NCBI GenBank assembly: GCA_038030265.1
Contig: CM075937.1
Span: forward strand, 34,638,198-34,702,197
DNA: 64,000 nucleotides
Origin: Corythucha ciliata
Taxonomy: Eukaryota; Arthropoda; Insecta; Hemiptera; Tingidae
Direction of reading: 5' to 3'
Numbering within the stretch: position 1 is the first letter of the stretch; every line of letters starts with the position of its first letter. The position numbers and the translations under genes were made by a program. The notes below the pieces were generated by a model that saw only the letters and a program-made list of their open reading frames with translations, was not told where the DNA came from and did not search any database. Of this stretch, positions 11,338 to 22,009 are shown one piece after another.

Positions 11338-11444
11338 CTAGGAATTTTTATTAATTTCTGTTTTCTGATGGCCGAAAAAGTCAAAATTTAGGATCAAGCT
11401 GACCATTTGGCCTATATAGAAGTTTTCACTTCAACCACACGCAG

Positions 11445-11464
11445 TTTATTTTGGCCGTATTTAT
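11445..11464 (-). terminator. Two poly(A) signals of the LITAF gene
   Basis: AATAAA is read on the minus strand at 11464-11459 and 11450-11445, about 110 bases after the LITAF stop codon. This is an ordinary position for 3'-end formation. Confidence 0.5.
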
Positions 11465-11571
11465 TACATTAATCTTCTTTACATTGAAGCAAAACGGTGA
11501 GTATATTGCCTCCATTTGCTGTTGAAATCGAGAGAAATTGGCCTCCCAAACTTTTTTATGGCAGCTATTAA

Positions 11572-12066
11572 CTAATGGGTATACGCTCCTAAGAAATTCT
11601 TGCAGTTGGGACAGTAGTGATTTGGTGTTTTGCACGTACCACATGCATATGGTATCCACATACACGGAAAACAACTGAAAATGCAGAACAAAATTTAGCA
11701 ATAAGGTCCAAGAGCGGTCAGTGGGCGATAGTGCGGCTGTCTGAGAAGCTGCGCGGAGTGACGTTAGCATTTTGTACAGGCATAATGAATCTTAAGTGTA
11801 AATTCGTATTTTTCTTTTCTAACGCTCTCCTTCAGCCTCCCACCTTGCTATACTAATTTTATACAAACAGGCAGCAAATGATGAGTGCAATTATATGCGT
11901 CTTGGCCGAGGGTTTGTATTTAACTTTCGTTGCAATCGCCTTGTTGCAGTAAGGACACGTAATATTCATAGATTTAGGACCATATGCAATCGGAACTATA
12001 AATGAAAAAATCGTTAGCGATTTATAACATCAAAGAGAACTCGTCCTTATACATACCAGTCGCCAT
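11572..12066 (-). CDS. LITAF-domain protein, complete, 79 residues, three exons
   Basis: Coding exons 12066-12057, 11995-11869 and 11674-11572 (10, 127 and 103 bases) join in frame with GT-AG borders (donors GTATGT and GTTTGT). The product has the whole LITAF/SIMPLE domain: CPYC at residues 17-20, a hydrophobic segment around 36-55 (HIIALIICCL), and CPNC with KNFLGAY before the stop. In this family the two CxxC pairs bind one zinc and the hydrophobic part inserts into the cytosolic face of late endosomes and lysosomes, where the proteins act in sorting and membrane traffic. The usual PPxY-rich N-terminal tail is absent; only MATVPIAYGP precedes the domain. The first coding exon holds three codons and one base, which hides the gene from ORF searches. 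I am confident of domain and splicing; alternative upstream exons cannot be excluded. Confidence 0.9.
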
Positions 12067-12478
12067 CTTGAATCCTTTGAATAACACTAAACTTAGTTCT
12101 AACGAAATCAAAATCTAAAAAAACCTCTTGCAGTAAATGGTTTGACGAGCATATGGTGGAATTCCTTTTTTATATTTTTGCCCCAAACTCTAATGACTAT
12201 TTAGCTCGGCGTGGCAGTCCAGGCACCCTAGGAAACGCTATGACTTTTGAAATTCTCCGGTTCATTCGGTCTACGTGGGAGCAACGGGGTACATAAAATA
12301 AATCTCCATAGAATAAGAATACTTTTTATTGCCAACACTGTTGAGCCAGATGTTTGTACTTGCATCAAAGGATATCGTATGCCTGTATGTTTGCTACGTC
12401 TGCGAAAAAATGTAGCACAGTGCCTAATCCATCATTTTGTGGCTCAATTGTCCCTGGTAAAAATAAAGGGTTCCAGTG
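12067..12478. other. Upstream region of the LITAF gene
   Basis: No TATA box or other element stands out. The open frame at 12247-12513 on the plus strand runs into the minisatellite and looks like chance. Confidence 0.4.
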
Positions 12479-12869
12479 GTTGGACCTTTGCTGTGGTTGG
12501 ACTTTTGCAGTAGTTGGACCTTTGCAGTGGTTGGACCTTTGCTGTGGTTGGACCTCTGCTGTGCTTGGACCTTTGCTGTGGTAGGACCTTTGCTGTGGTT
12601 AGTCCTTCGCTGTGATTAGACTTTTGCAGTAGTTGGACCTTGGCTTTGGTTTGAGCTTGGCTGTGGTTGGGCCTTGGTAGTGGTTGGACCTTTGCTTTGG
12701 TTGCAGCCTTGCTGTGTCTGGGCTTTTGCTGTGGTTGGTCTTTTGTAGTGGTCGGATCTTTGTTGTGGTCGGACCTTGGCTGGGTTGGAGGTTCTACTGT
12801 AATTACAGCTTTGCTGGGGTTGAACCATGGCCTTGGTTGGGCCTTATGGAGTCGTTGAACTGTGTTGGG
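12479..12869. repeat. Strict 17-bp minisatellite, 23 units
   Basis: Units of exactly 17 bases, consensus GTTGGACCTTTGCTGTG, follow each other without insertion or deletion from 12479 to about 12869; later units are strongly diverged but keep the register. Traces continue to about 12935. The open frames across it (12616-12828 minus, 12684-12947 plus) are by-products, as 17 is not a multiple of three. Confidence 0.9.
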
Positions 12870-12935
12870 GTCCTTCTTTGGTGTTTTTTGCGTTTGGCTG
12901 CGATTGTAGCTTTACTGAGGTTTTATGTAGGCCTT

Positions 12936-13329
12936 TCGAGAAAGTAACGGGGATGGCACTGGGTCTGTTAGGTACTCACCCAGGTGAAAGGGCCTCATTG
13001 AGGTTCGTCCCTGGGCTCGGATATTCTCTCCAACGTCCTGGTAGTCGGGCCCCGATCAAAATGCGCCAAATGAGGCTGTCATTGCCCTTAGATGTGGTCA
13101 TAAATGAGCGTTTGGCCTTGCCATTTCGGTCAGTTTTCTCGACTCGAAGACGGTCAATAATGGTGGTCCGCGGGCGTAGAGGCTCTTCGTTGCACTTACG
13201 AGTTTTCGTTTACGTGACCACTGCCTTTATTCGTTCTGAAAAGTGTGCAAGTGGCCAAAAACGATGCGTTCCTTCGTGGTTTGACCAAATTCGAAGCTTT
13301 TCGTGGTTTCTGGTCTTTAACATGTCTGT
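12936..13329. other. Unassigned unique sequence
   Basis: A 168-codon frame (12827-13333, plus) crosses from the minisatellite into this region. Its composition is unlike a gene and no family is recognised. The part at 12960-13060 has a tRNA-like feel but no acceptable cloverleaf. Confidence 0.3.
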
Positions 13330-13432
13330 TTAAAAAAAAAACACACACAATACAATGCAATTGGGGGTGGGGGCGCAACAAATTTTCATAGTCCAAGGGG
13401 GGGCGTGACCGTGAAAAGATTGAGAACCACTG
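13330..13432 (-). mobile_element. Solo end of an hAT-like transposon
   Basis: Read on the minus strand, the sequence starts CAGTGGTTCTCAATC at 13432, a classical hAT terminal motif, followed by C-rich sequence. The partner end was not found nearby, so this is a fragment. Confidence 0.5.
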
Positions 13433-13573
13433 GTTTAGGGTCAAGAGGAATTAACAACCATTTGAAGTTATGCGGGATGCCGGGTCGATTCCCCGGTAGT
13501 CAGTAAATTAGATGTCCCGGTCGGAAGTTGAAATTTTCCTGAACTTTGTGGTGTTGAATATTCTTAAAGGCCT

Positions 13574-13713
13574 GGGGCCTTATTCTCTAACGAAATAGAA
13601 ACCTTGCTTTGGCAGAAACGTTGAAATTTCATTCATGAAATTAAGAAAACTGAACGGAAGCATATGATTTTTGAAAAAAGCAATGATGGAAAAAAGTTAG
13701 TGAATAAGGCCCC
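13574..13713. mobile_element. MITE with GGGGCCTTATTC(T/A)CTAAC ends
   Basis: Inverted 18-bp ends at 13574 and 13713. Its termini resemble the MITE at 30354-30496 and 60816-60953 (GGGGCCTATTCTCTAAC), so it is a related subfamily. Confidence 0.75.
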
Positions 13714-13845
13714 TGTTCACAAGCTCTACGTTTGTGTTGTGCGGTGTCTATGCAACCAAACAAATTTATTCCCTCGAAAAATGAAGCATTTTGATAGGCT
13801 ATACATGGACTCCACAGACGCATCGCAGAGAGCTTGTGAACGGGG
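13710..13845. mobile_element. MITE with CCCCTGTTCACAAGCTC ends (empty site for the hAT MITE)
   Basis: Inverted ends at 13710 and 13845 bound a body that also surrounds the hAT MITE at 9757-10037 (shared TGAAGCATTTTGATAGG). Here the body is uninterrupted. It overlaps the end of the preceding MITE by a few bases. Confidence 0.75.
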
Positions 13846-14336
13846 TCTAAATAAATTATCTCGAAAATAAATTCAATTCAAAGTAAAACTGGGCGGCGGA
13901 AGTAAAATACGCCATATTAGCGATAATATTATCCCGTCGACTTTGTACATTTCGAAGGGAAAAAGTACACCTTACGAACGTCAAAAGTGGAGTGACGACG
14001 GAGAGTCCCAAAAATTTAAAATAAATTTTTGACCTTATTTCTTCCCGTAAACGACTGCAAAACATTCAAAGAACAATGCATGATCAAGAAATGATATGAA
14101 TGTTCAATGGTGAACTTGCACATTTTTCAAGCACCGGTGATTTTTGAAGAGGGATCTTCAACAAGAAAATCAAGGGTTTTTTTTTCGTCGAATTTTTAAA
14201 ATTTTGAGTGGGGGTTTGATTACGCCCAATGGCAGTGAATGAAATGGATGGTGTGGGAAAGAGGGAGGTAAGAAGCATTTTTAGGGGGTAATTTTTCTTG
14301 TTATTTGTAAACAAAAAATTTTATAGTTCCCTCAGA
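13846..14336. other. Unannotated spacer
   Basis: No recognised feature. Short minus-strand frames here lack family features. Confidence 0.4.
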
Positions 14337-14550
14337 TGCTTCACAAGTGACCATTGACGTCATTTCCCCTCGCACCATCCATCCCCTCCTGAAGAACTTT
14401 GAAATTGATTTAAAAACCATCAGACGCACCAATCGTGCTACAACTACCATTGATATCTTTCTATCCTTGTGCCAATTCACCGGTATTCTTTTCTTCCAAA
14501 TTAGGCTTTCATGCAAGTTCCCTATTCAAGGAACACGAAACAACGTGTAA
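14337..14550 (+). other. Exon-like open frame, unrecognised
   Basis: A splice-acceptor-like TTTTATAG ends at 14336 and is followed by an open frame to TAA at 14550. Its codon pattern looks like real protein (SQVTIDVISPRTIHPLLKNF, later TTTIDIFLSLCQ). No donor, promoter or family could be assigned. It may be the last exon of an unknown gene or part of a transposon. Confidence 0.25.
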
Positions 14551-14755
14551 ACAGTTGTAATTCAAACATTTCGTGTACACTTACCTAACGTTCCAGTATC
14601 GTGTGTTTTGAACACCTCATCTACACTTCGTTTGCTGCTTCGTGTACACTTAATAGGGCCAAATTCCGGTAAAAGAAGCGTTTATGAACTGTTATTAACA
14701 CTAAACGAACACTTACTTTAATTGTAAATTTTTTGACCGTTTTATTTCTGTCAGT

Positions 14756-16236
14756 TCTGTTAGTGCATTTCATTCTGAAAATGCACTATTGGTCTCGTCG
14801 TGATGGTGGCAAACATGGGTCATGTCATGTTTTTTTCACGTTTCAGAACCTCTAGAACACGAATTCAGTGGTCTCCAGGATATATATATATATAAGCTTA
14901 TGGACGTTTCATAAGAAATCAATTTAGCGGAACGCGCTTTGGCACAAAAATCAGAAGTCATAAGACCTCGGTCGGTATTGCATTTGCGCCAAATCGGTTG
15001 AGGTGGAGGGGGGAAAATAGGGGTGGAAATGGTCAAAAAATCACTATAAATCACCAGTTGATTCTAGAAGCATCCAAGCATCAAAGTAGCCTTTGATTCC
15101 CATTTTAATTTTTTGAAAAAGTCGAGGTGGAGGGGGTGTTGCCCCCAGAGTGGAAGTAAGTGTGTGATCTTGTTAGCACGATAACTCTCGAAGATATCAA
15201 TTTAGCGGAACGCGCTTTGACACAAATATCAGTAGTCGTAAGACCCCGGTCGTTATTGCATTTGGGCCAAATCGGTCAAGGTGGAGGGGGGATAGGGGTT
15301 GAAATGGTCAAAAAATCACTACAATTCACCAGATGATTCTAGAAGCATCATATTCGGTACGTATACTCCATGTTAGAGTAGCCTTTGATTCCCATTTTAA
15401 TTTTTCGAAAAAGTCAAGGTGGTGGGGGTGGTCCTTCCGGTGTGGAAGTGTAAAAATAGCGTTGAACTTAATTAGTTAATCTTAGCGCTCTAAAATTCGA
15501 CTCAATATTTTAATGTAACGAAAGCCCTGGGTTCCATTGAGATTTATCAAAAATTTTGATGGGGGGGGGGGGGTGAGATGGGGGATGAAATTTCAAAAAA
15601 ATCGCTTAAATTCACACGTCTAGGTATTATAAAATACGGCACAAAAATTTAATATAACAAAGCCCTTGGAAAACTACCGAAACTTTTCGACATTTTTGAA
15701 GAGAGGGTGGTGAAAATAGAGTAAGAATTTTGGCTTAATGAAACAAATTATGGTATAAAAAATTATTACTTCTGGGACGGCTTAGGGTATCCGTATACGG
15801 AATGAAATGCACTCTTTCCGACCGCCAGCTGCCGGAGCGAAATTTTTTTTCTTTTTCGACGCGACGTTTCGTTAGAACGATTTCTGACGTCTTCTGGCGT
15901 GGTGGTGGAATTTATTTTTAATCGAATTTTTGATTGTTTGTCCCTGTCAGATGATCAGTCTACCTCTGTTTGTTTATGAAGTATTTATAGGTGTAGGTGT
16001 GATATTTAAGTTGGTGAAGAGAGGAGTGTAAATTTTTGAAAGGCTCTCAATGTCTCTTTTGTAGTTCATGGAGCTGTTTCCTTATTTCTAACATTTCAAG
16101 CAATTTTCTGTTGTGTGTGTTATTTTCAACGTGTAATATTTTAGGGTTGTTTAAGTTGGGTTTGTGTAAAAATTGTGTCGGCGATTCATTAATAAGCATT
16201 GAAGAGTCTTCCATTCAAGACCTCTCTTCACCAATT
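14756..16236 (-). mobile_element. GIY-YIG-type retroelement, 3' part with two tandem tail units
   Basis: Minus strand, 5' to 3': a decayed C-terminal ORF from 16236 with KPNLNNPKILHVENN and LLEMLEIRKQLHELQKRH, the helix that ends GIY-YIG endonuclease ORFs of Penelope-like and related retroelements. Then near 15900 comes TPEDVRNRSNETSRRKRK, directly followed in another frame by FAPAAGGRK and CISF. Next is a unique stretch and two copies of the ~300-bp unit known from 5400-6525. The end, at 14763-14786, is a hairpin with arms GTGCATTT and AAATGCAC. Frameshifts and stops are present. RT is absent, so the assignment rests on the C-terminus. Confidence 0.6.
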
Positions 16237-16426
16237 TAAATACCGTAAGGTGGGGTAACTTTAGTACTGAATGAATTTTGTCTACAAGTCGTTGTGGAGG
16301 GCTCAATTTTAAAGTTAGCTGACCCCAGCTGGTACCCTCCTTTCATAAATCACATGTGTAGTGTTGTTCAGTCGTTGAAAAACGTCACGTTTGATAACTT
16401 GGAATGACAAACGCCCGAGTTACCAC

Positions 16427-16550
16427 CAGTGGCGGACTGGCCCGGGAGGGGTGGGTGTCCAAAACCCCACCGCGACCATTGGGCGTGGCGCCCCTCTCAC
16501 AATCAGACCATCGTCGTATACCTATTTTCATAAATAATAGATTTACAAAG
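16427..16550 (+). mobile_element. Possible hAT-like end (CAGTGGCGGACTGG)
   Basis: CAGTGGCGGACTGG at 16427 is a frequent terminal motif of hAT transposons. No matching inverted end was found downstream to 17200, so only one end is proposed. Confidence 0.35.
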
Positions 16551-17200
16551 GAATATCTGTTTTTGGACTTGACAAAGTCGAGTTTCAGAAAAGGGGCTCT
16601 GTCCCCTTCGTGGTTATATCGTATCACGAAGAGGCGTAGAGTTTAGGTTTCAGTTGGAGGGGGCCGAGGAGGGGCGATGACCTGAATAAAATTCGTTGGA
16701 CTTATAAGTAAGATGGGGGCGGCTGTCGAAGATCCGCCTTCACCGACAAACAACTCGAACTTTGGCTGATTTTCATGGCAGAAATAACCATGACCGGGCT
16801 GACTGGAAATTTAGCCCCAATTAACTTGATTGGTTTTGATAGACGTAAATCGTGTATTTCAGACCAGAAATCGCAATGTTGGCTCCGTAACTGACGCTTT
16901 TAAATTGATATCTGGCACTGCCGCTAGACCAGCTCTCTTATATCGGAAACGGTCAAATCTTGCAAACTTAGCCCCTCATTATGTATTTGGCTTAAACCAC
17001 TTGACCCATGCCCTGCAGATTCGTTGTTACAAAATCCGTTATTTGGTTAAAAACTGGTAATTATGCCGCTTAGTCTGACCATTTGGCCCTAAAACCGTTC
17101 AATTACGCCTAAAAATGTGTCAATTTAGCCAAAGTACCTGACTTCTGACTCGAAAGCGAGTAGGAATGACTATTTGTATACCTTTAAGAAAAGTCCGGTT
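16551..17200. other. Unannotated, weak degenerate array
   Basis: Between 16790 and 17140 phrases like AATTTAGCCCC, AACTTAGCCCC, CAATTTAGCC and CATTTGGCCC recur irregularly, suggesting another heavily diverged array. No gene. Confidence 0.4.
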
Positions 17201-17333
17201 TGTTAGATTTCCGCTTTTACTAGAAACCAATAAAGGCAAGTTCAATCTTTTAATCGCGACAAGAATAATCTAAACTAAAACATAAAACACATGACAGTAG
17301 CCACACAAAACATAATATAAACAGTCAGTCTCA
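17201..17333 (-). repeat. Copia 3' LTR
   Basis: 133 bases, TG...CA ends on either strand, nearly identical to 20883-21008. It contains seven extra bases (an ATAAAAC duplication) and a few substitutions relative to the other LTR. Confidence 0.9.
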
Positions 17334-17354
17334 TGCGGGGAGCGGTTTAATACT

Positions 17355-20300
17355 CTATAGAGAAGAATCTGAATAGGGAAAAAGTGAGGCCGATTTCGAG
17401 CGACGGTGGCGATCCAAGTGAATAGCGACCGAACCTTCGGTGGACCATGCGACGTACCGGGGGAACTTCCGAACCCCCTTCCCCTCCTCCATTCGAGTGA
17501 GAGGCTTTGTAAACACGTCAGCCAAATTCTCTTCTGTAGGACAATATCTTAATGAAATGGTCCCTTCTTCACAAAGATCCTTCAAGAAATGGAAGCGTAT
17601 GTCAATGTGCTTCGATCTTTCATTTTGCCTTTCTGTGGTTGCCATCGCAATGCAGCTTTGGTTGTCTTCCATGATCTCAGTCGGGTGATTCTGATGGAAT
17701 CCTAGTTCCTTCAACAGCTCAGAATGTTAACAGCCACCGAAATGTCTGGTCTTGTTGTCGTCGATAAATAAAGCAAAGACCCTACTGCCTCTTGATATGT
17801 CTTGTTCGTGGGGAGTTTCTCATTGTTTTCATCTTTTTTGTTTAAATAGTCGGTCGTCATAGGCGTATCAACTTTCTTGGCGTCTTGCAAACCATATTTC
17901 TCCAATAGATCTTTAATTTTTGCAGACTGACTGAGGAAAAAACCGTCAAATGTCCGTTCAAATTGAATCCCTAAGTAGCTCTCCACATAGCCTAGGTCTT
18001 TGACTTCTATGTCTTTTTTTAACTTGCCGATGGTGTCGTGAAAACAATCTTCCTTTTTGTAAAAGAACAGCAAATCATCCTCGTACACCAGGACGTACAG
18101 GCATTCATCATCAAAAGTTTTGTGATACAGACAGGGATCAACTTGACTTCTTTTAAAATCACCTTTTTTTAGAAGACCATCTATTTTTGTATTCCAATTT
18201 CTCGCTGCCTGTTTCAAACCATAGATGCTTTTCTTTAATTTACAAACCAGGTGCTCTTCTCCCTTTTTAATGAACCCTTCTGGTTGCTTCATATAAATTT
18301 CTTCGGAAACATCTCCGTGAAGAAATGCTGTTTTTATGTCTAAATGACGAACTGAATAGTTTTTTGAAGCCACGATTGTTAGTAAAATTCTCAATGGCCG
18401 CGTTGCAAAACTTCAGACTTGTTCAGCGCTTAATGAGCACTTAGTCTTTTGCCGTTGCAAAACTGTCAGTCTAGCTCAGCGCTGAGTAAGTGTTTAATAA
18501 TCCAACAAAACATGTTCCGAGGTGTTTCGATAGCCTTTTTCATCGCGATGAAACCTTTCTGCCCTCTTTTTTTCAAAAATGCCATAAAAGTTCAACGATT
18601 GTTGACAACAAAATGAAGGAAATGAATAATATTAGTTTTTAAGCCATACAACTTGATTAATATTTTATTTTTAGGGTTTTGGCTTATTGCAATAATAAGC
18701 CAAAATCCTAAAAGTAAAATATTAATTAAGGAAAGGAAATTACTAACCTTCCGACGATAACGGGGAATTGAAAACTCACAAATCACCGTTGCAAAACTCC
18801 AGTAAACACTTAATTCTACACTTCAGCATTTAAACACAAGCCCCGAGTTTTGCAACGCAACCAATGTGTTCTGCTTTACAACAGGTGCAAAAGTTTCAGT
18901 GTAGTCGGTTCCATATTGTTGGGAATACCCCTTAGCAACGAGCCTGGCTTTGTAACGAATTGTTTTTCCTTTCGCGTCCTTTTTTAATTGGAAAATCCAC
19001 TTGGAGCCGACTGCGTTACGATTGTCCGGTAATTCTGTTAATAGCCAAGTTCCGTTTTTCATTAACGATTGATATTCTTCATTAGCTGCGTTTTCCCATT
19101 CGCGCCTTTCTGAATCAGTTAATAGTTTGATTTCATTCCAATTTTTCGGCTCATAAAACTCTACTCTCGTAGAATACGCTAATCTGTTTGGTGGAACTCC
19201 TTTTGTTGATCTAGATGACACCCGTAACTGCAGCTCATTGTCTCCTTCTTCCATTTCTGGATCCTGCTGCATATTCTGAACCGTATCTTCTGACTCTGTA
19301 ACCTCAGCTTCAATTTCTTCCTCATTCACACCACTCTCATTCACATCAGAGTATGTCGTTCTTAATTGCGTCATTACTTCATTTTTCTTCTCGGGTTTTA
19401 TGTTTAAATTTTGTATAGAATTTTTTGGATCTTCCTCTATAAATGCAACATTTCTGCTTATCGTAATTCTGTTCGTGTCCCGATGCAGAATTCTGTATGC
19501 CTTTCTTTCATCACAGTATCCTATTAATACTCCTTCTATCGTTTTATCTGCCAGTTTACTTCTTCTTTCTTGAGGAATTAGCACATGAGCTTTGGAACCA
19601 AAGATATTTAAATGCCTCAGCTTAGGTTTAGCGTTGTTCCATAATTCATATGGTGTAGTTCGAATGCTTTTTCCAGGAAGCCTGTTCTGAAGATAGTTAG
19701 CTGTCAGCACGGCTTCCCCCCAGTACAAGTTAGGTAAATTGGCATCAAGAAGCAAGCATTTTGTCATTTCCAAAAGTGAGCGATTTTTTCTCTCTGCGAC
19801 TCCATTCTGTTGCGGAGAATATGGAGCAGTTATTTGCCGCTGGATACCACTGGCCTTGAGAAAATCGTGAAAAACTTTGCCTGAATATTCTCCGCCACCG
19901 TCACTTCGAATAACTAAAATTTTTCGATTGAATTTATTTTCAACAAAAGCCTTATACTCTTTAAATTTCTCGAATAACTCGTCCTTCTTTTTCAGTAAGT
20001 ATACCATGGTAAATCTGAAAAGTCGTCTATGAAAGTAGCGATGTATTTATTTCCACTCGGTGTCTTTGTTTTCATTGGTCCACATAAATCGCTGTGAATA
20101 AGATCAAGGACACCTTTGGCTCTATTTTCGGAGAACTTCGGAAACGGCAGCCTGGTCATTTTCCTTTTTATACATGTTTCGCACTTTAGTATTGTGTTGC
20201 AACTTGAAATTTCAACTCCCGTAGCTTGAAGTATATTTTTCACGTCTTCTGGTTGCCTGTGTCCAAATCGTCTATGCCACGCGTGTATACAGTTCGAGTG

Positions 20301-20753
20301 TTTGGATTCTTCGATGAAAACATTTGAGACCTCTTTCAAATTCAAGCGATATAAAAGATTAACGATTGTAGCCGTTGCAATAATTTCCTCGTTGAATGTA
20401 ATGTGACAAAAATTATTTTTAAAATGTACTGTGTATCCTGCGTCTGTTAATTTTTTGATTGAAAGTAGGTTACCATCCAAATTCGGCACGTAAAGGACAT
20501 TTTTTACTAATATTTTTCTTGATATTCCAGAGTTATCGGCGCAGTATAAGTATCCTTCGCCAATTCCAATCGCATTTATGTGCTTTCCGTCGGCCATGAA
20601 AACTTTACTCGAAAAATTGGTGTATAGTAGATGGAAGAAATTTCTGTCGTTGCACATGTGACTAGTGGCGCCAGAATGAAGAATGAGCCTCCGAGTAAAA
20701 ACAAAATTCGTCTTTATTTTCAAAACTTCGCGTTTCACACGCTGTTCGGACAT
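17355..20753 (-). pseudogene. Copia pol polyprotein, disrupted
   Basis: Minus strand. Protease keeps SGATSHM but the catalytic Asp is replaced by His. Integrase has an HHCC-type zinc site (HAWHRRFGH, then CETC), the first acidic residue in HSDLCGP and the others in RSDGGGEYSG and QQNGVAERKNRSLL. A frameshift lies near 20000. RT runs up to FAPVVKQNTL, is broken by an inserted element (18397-18861), and resumes with SVRHLDIKTAFLHG. The catalytic box reads YEDD where YVDD is expected. After RPDISVAVNILS a piece is missing, then RNase H resumes with MEDNQSCIAMA and ENLADVFTKPL. With His in the protease, a changed RT box and no gag, it cannot be active. Confidence 0.92.
18397..18861. mobile_element. 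DNA transposon/MITE inserted in Copia RT, 5-bp target duplication
   Basis: 465 bp with ends GCCGCGTTGCAAAACT and AGTTTTGCAACGCAAC, flanked on both sides by CAATG (18392-18396 and 18862-18866). The word GTTGCAAAAC occurs again at about 18454 and 18788, giving subterminal repeats that could bind a transposase. Removing it restores the RT reading frame between QNTL and RILL. Confidence 0.88.
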
Positions 20754-20866
20754 TCGGAGAAGTCATTTGATTATATTTCAATTTTCTGCAATCTCGTTTC
20801 ATGTGTCGTTTTCGTTCATTTTACGTTAGCTTTCCTTTTGAGTGCTATTGTTCAGAATTCTTGCGT

Positions 20867-20882
20867 CCTGGGCACCATAACC
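20867..20882 (-). other. Copia primer binding site
   Basis: Read on the minus strand, GGTTATGGTGCCCAGG directly abuts the 5' LTR. It is close to the GGTTATGGGCCCAG site of Drosophila copia, which pairs with an internal half of initiator methionine tRNA. Confidence 0.75.
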
Positions 20883-21008
20883 TGTTATATTTCCGCTTTT
20901 ACTAGAAACCAATAAAGGCAAGTTCAATATTTTAATCGCGACAAGAATAATCTAAACTAAAACACATGACAGTAGCCACACAAAACATAATATAAACAGT
21001 CAGTATCA
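20883..21008 (-). repeat. Copia 5' LTR
   Basis: 126 bases, direct repeat of 17201-17333. It lies at the 5' side for the minus-strand element. Confidence 0.9.
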
Positions 21009-21505
21009 TGTAGACAACCGTCGAGAGCAGTTGTCTTTCCTAAACGGTTTCCCCCGGAATCTCCCAAATTCCGGAACCGTTGATTCCCTCAACCAAGATA
21101 GTACCTCATCTTTTAAAAATGACACCCTCTATTCTTATCCGCCAGTTGCCCGAGATCCTGTTATAGATGAAAAACAAATTTTTTTTATTCCTGATGAATG
21201 AAGAGTATTATTACCTTTCACTACCCAAATTTTGAAAGACTAGTAGCCGTGGAACACCCTTTGATTCATGAATTTATCGACCCCCCCCCCCAATTCTCCG
21301 GTTTGATGGGTGCGATGGCCCGCATTAGGCATCATCCTCGAACTCAACGCCACTGCGTTATCAGTCACAAACCGGAGCTTACGCAAGGTTTGTTACCGGA
21401 CGGTAATTATCTTACTCAAAATTATGAACGTCTTAAATCTTTTTTCTTTCTTTCTAAATCTTTATCCTTTTACTTCACTTTACTGACTGAAAAATTTACA
21501 ATTAA
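21009..21505 (+). other. Unrecognised open stretch beside the Copia LTR
   Basis: A frame without ATG is open from the LTR border to TGA near 21201, with protein-like content (REQLSFLNGFPRNLPNSG). It is followed by a second 103-codon frame at 21198-21509 with VEHPLIHEFIDPPP. Neither matches a family I know. They may be remains of a transposon or host gene into which Copia inserted. Confidence 0.25.
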
Positions 21506-22009
21506 GTGAACTATTTCTGTCAAAAAAATCATCATTTTAAACTTACTTTACCCCTTAAGACCTGGCGTACAGTATACTGTCCACAACTTTTTCCCGCGAG
21601 TTGCCTGTTTCAGGTTCAATATTTCGCGTCAAATATTTTAAGTCCCATAGTGCAGCTTCCTGTAAAGTTTAATATCTCAGGAACGTTTGGTTATAGAGCA
21701 ATAAAACTTTACACCATTAATGTTGACCCAGTTTAGACAACGAACACAAAATTTTATAATCTTGGAACCAAAAAAAATCAGGACTGAAGGGGTTCTGGAA
21801 ATGTTCAGTACACTTCATTAACACTGCCTTCCTGCATGCTTCCACACACTTCATTTTCACCAAGGGTTTCACAAAACATTGTCACGTAAGGACCTCCGCG
21901 CTGAACTTCAGTCCCACATAGCCACATTTTAGAACTAAAAGTCATAACAGAACGCGACAGATTCAGAATTTGATTGTTATTATTTAAAAATAAGTTTTTC
22001 TGTTGACAT
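21506..22009. other. Unannotated spacer
   Basis: AT-rich, with a short plus-strand frame (21506-21736) of no known type. Confidence 0.4.

Larger units (their letters stand above)
17201..21008 (-). mobile_element. Decayed Ty1/Copia LTR retrotransposon
   Basis: Two directly repeated LTRs (17201-17333 and 20883-21008) bound the element. On the minus strand, right after the 5' LTR, stands a copia-type primer site. The polyprotein follows about 130 bases later, starting in the protease: gag is deleted. Order protease, integrase, RT, RNase H is that of Copia. The element carries a 465-bp DNA transposon in its RT. No target duplication can be seen (CGGTT on one side, TGTAG on the other). Total length 3.8 kb against about 5 kb for complete elements. 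Confidence 0.92.

Noticed and set aside
12827..13333. 168-codon open frame on the plus strand
   Set aside because: It starts inside the 17-bp minisatellite, shows no domain and has an atypical composition; it is probably chance.
13455..13505. B-box-like GGTCGATTCCCC suggesting another tRNA or SINE
   Set aside because: No A box at the right distance and no cloverleaf.
15880..15915. Hammerhead ribozyme near ACGAAACGTC in the retroelement tail
   Set aside because: The CTGANGA core is not present in the right arrangement; the bases are explained as codons of the ORF tail.
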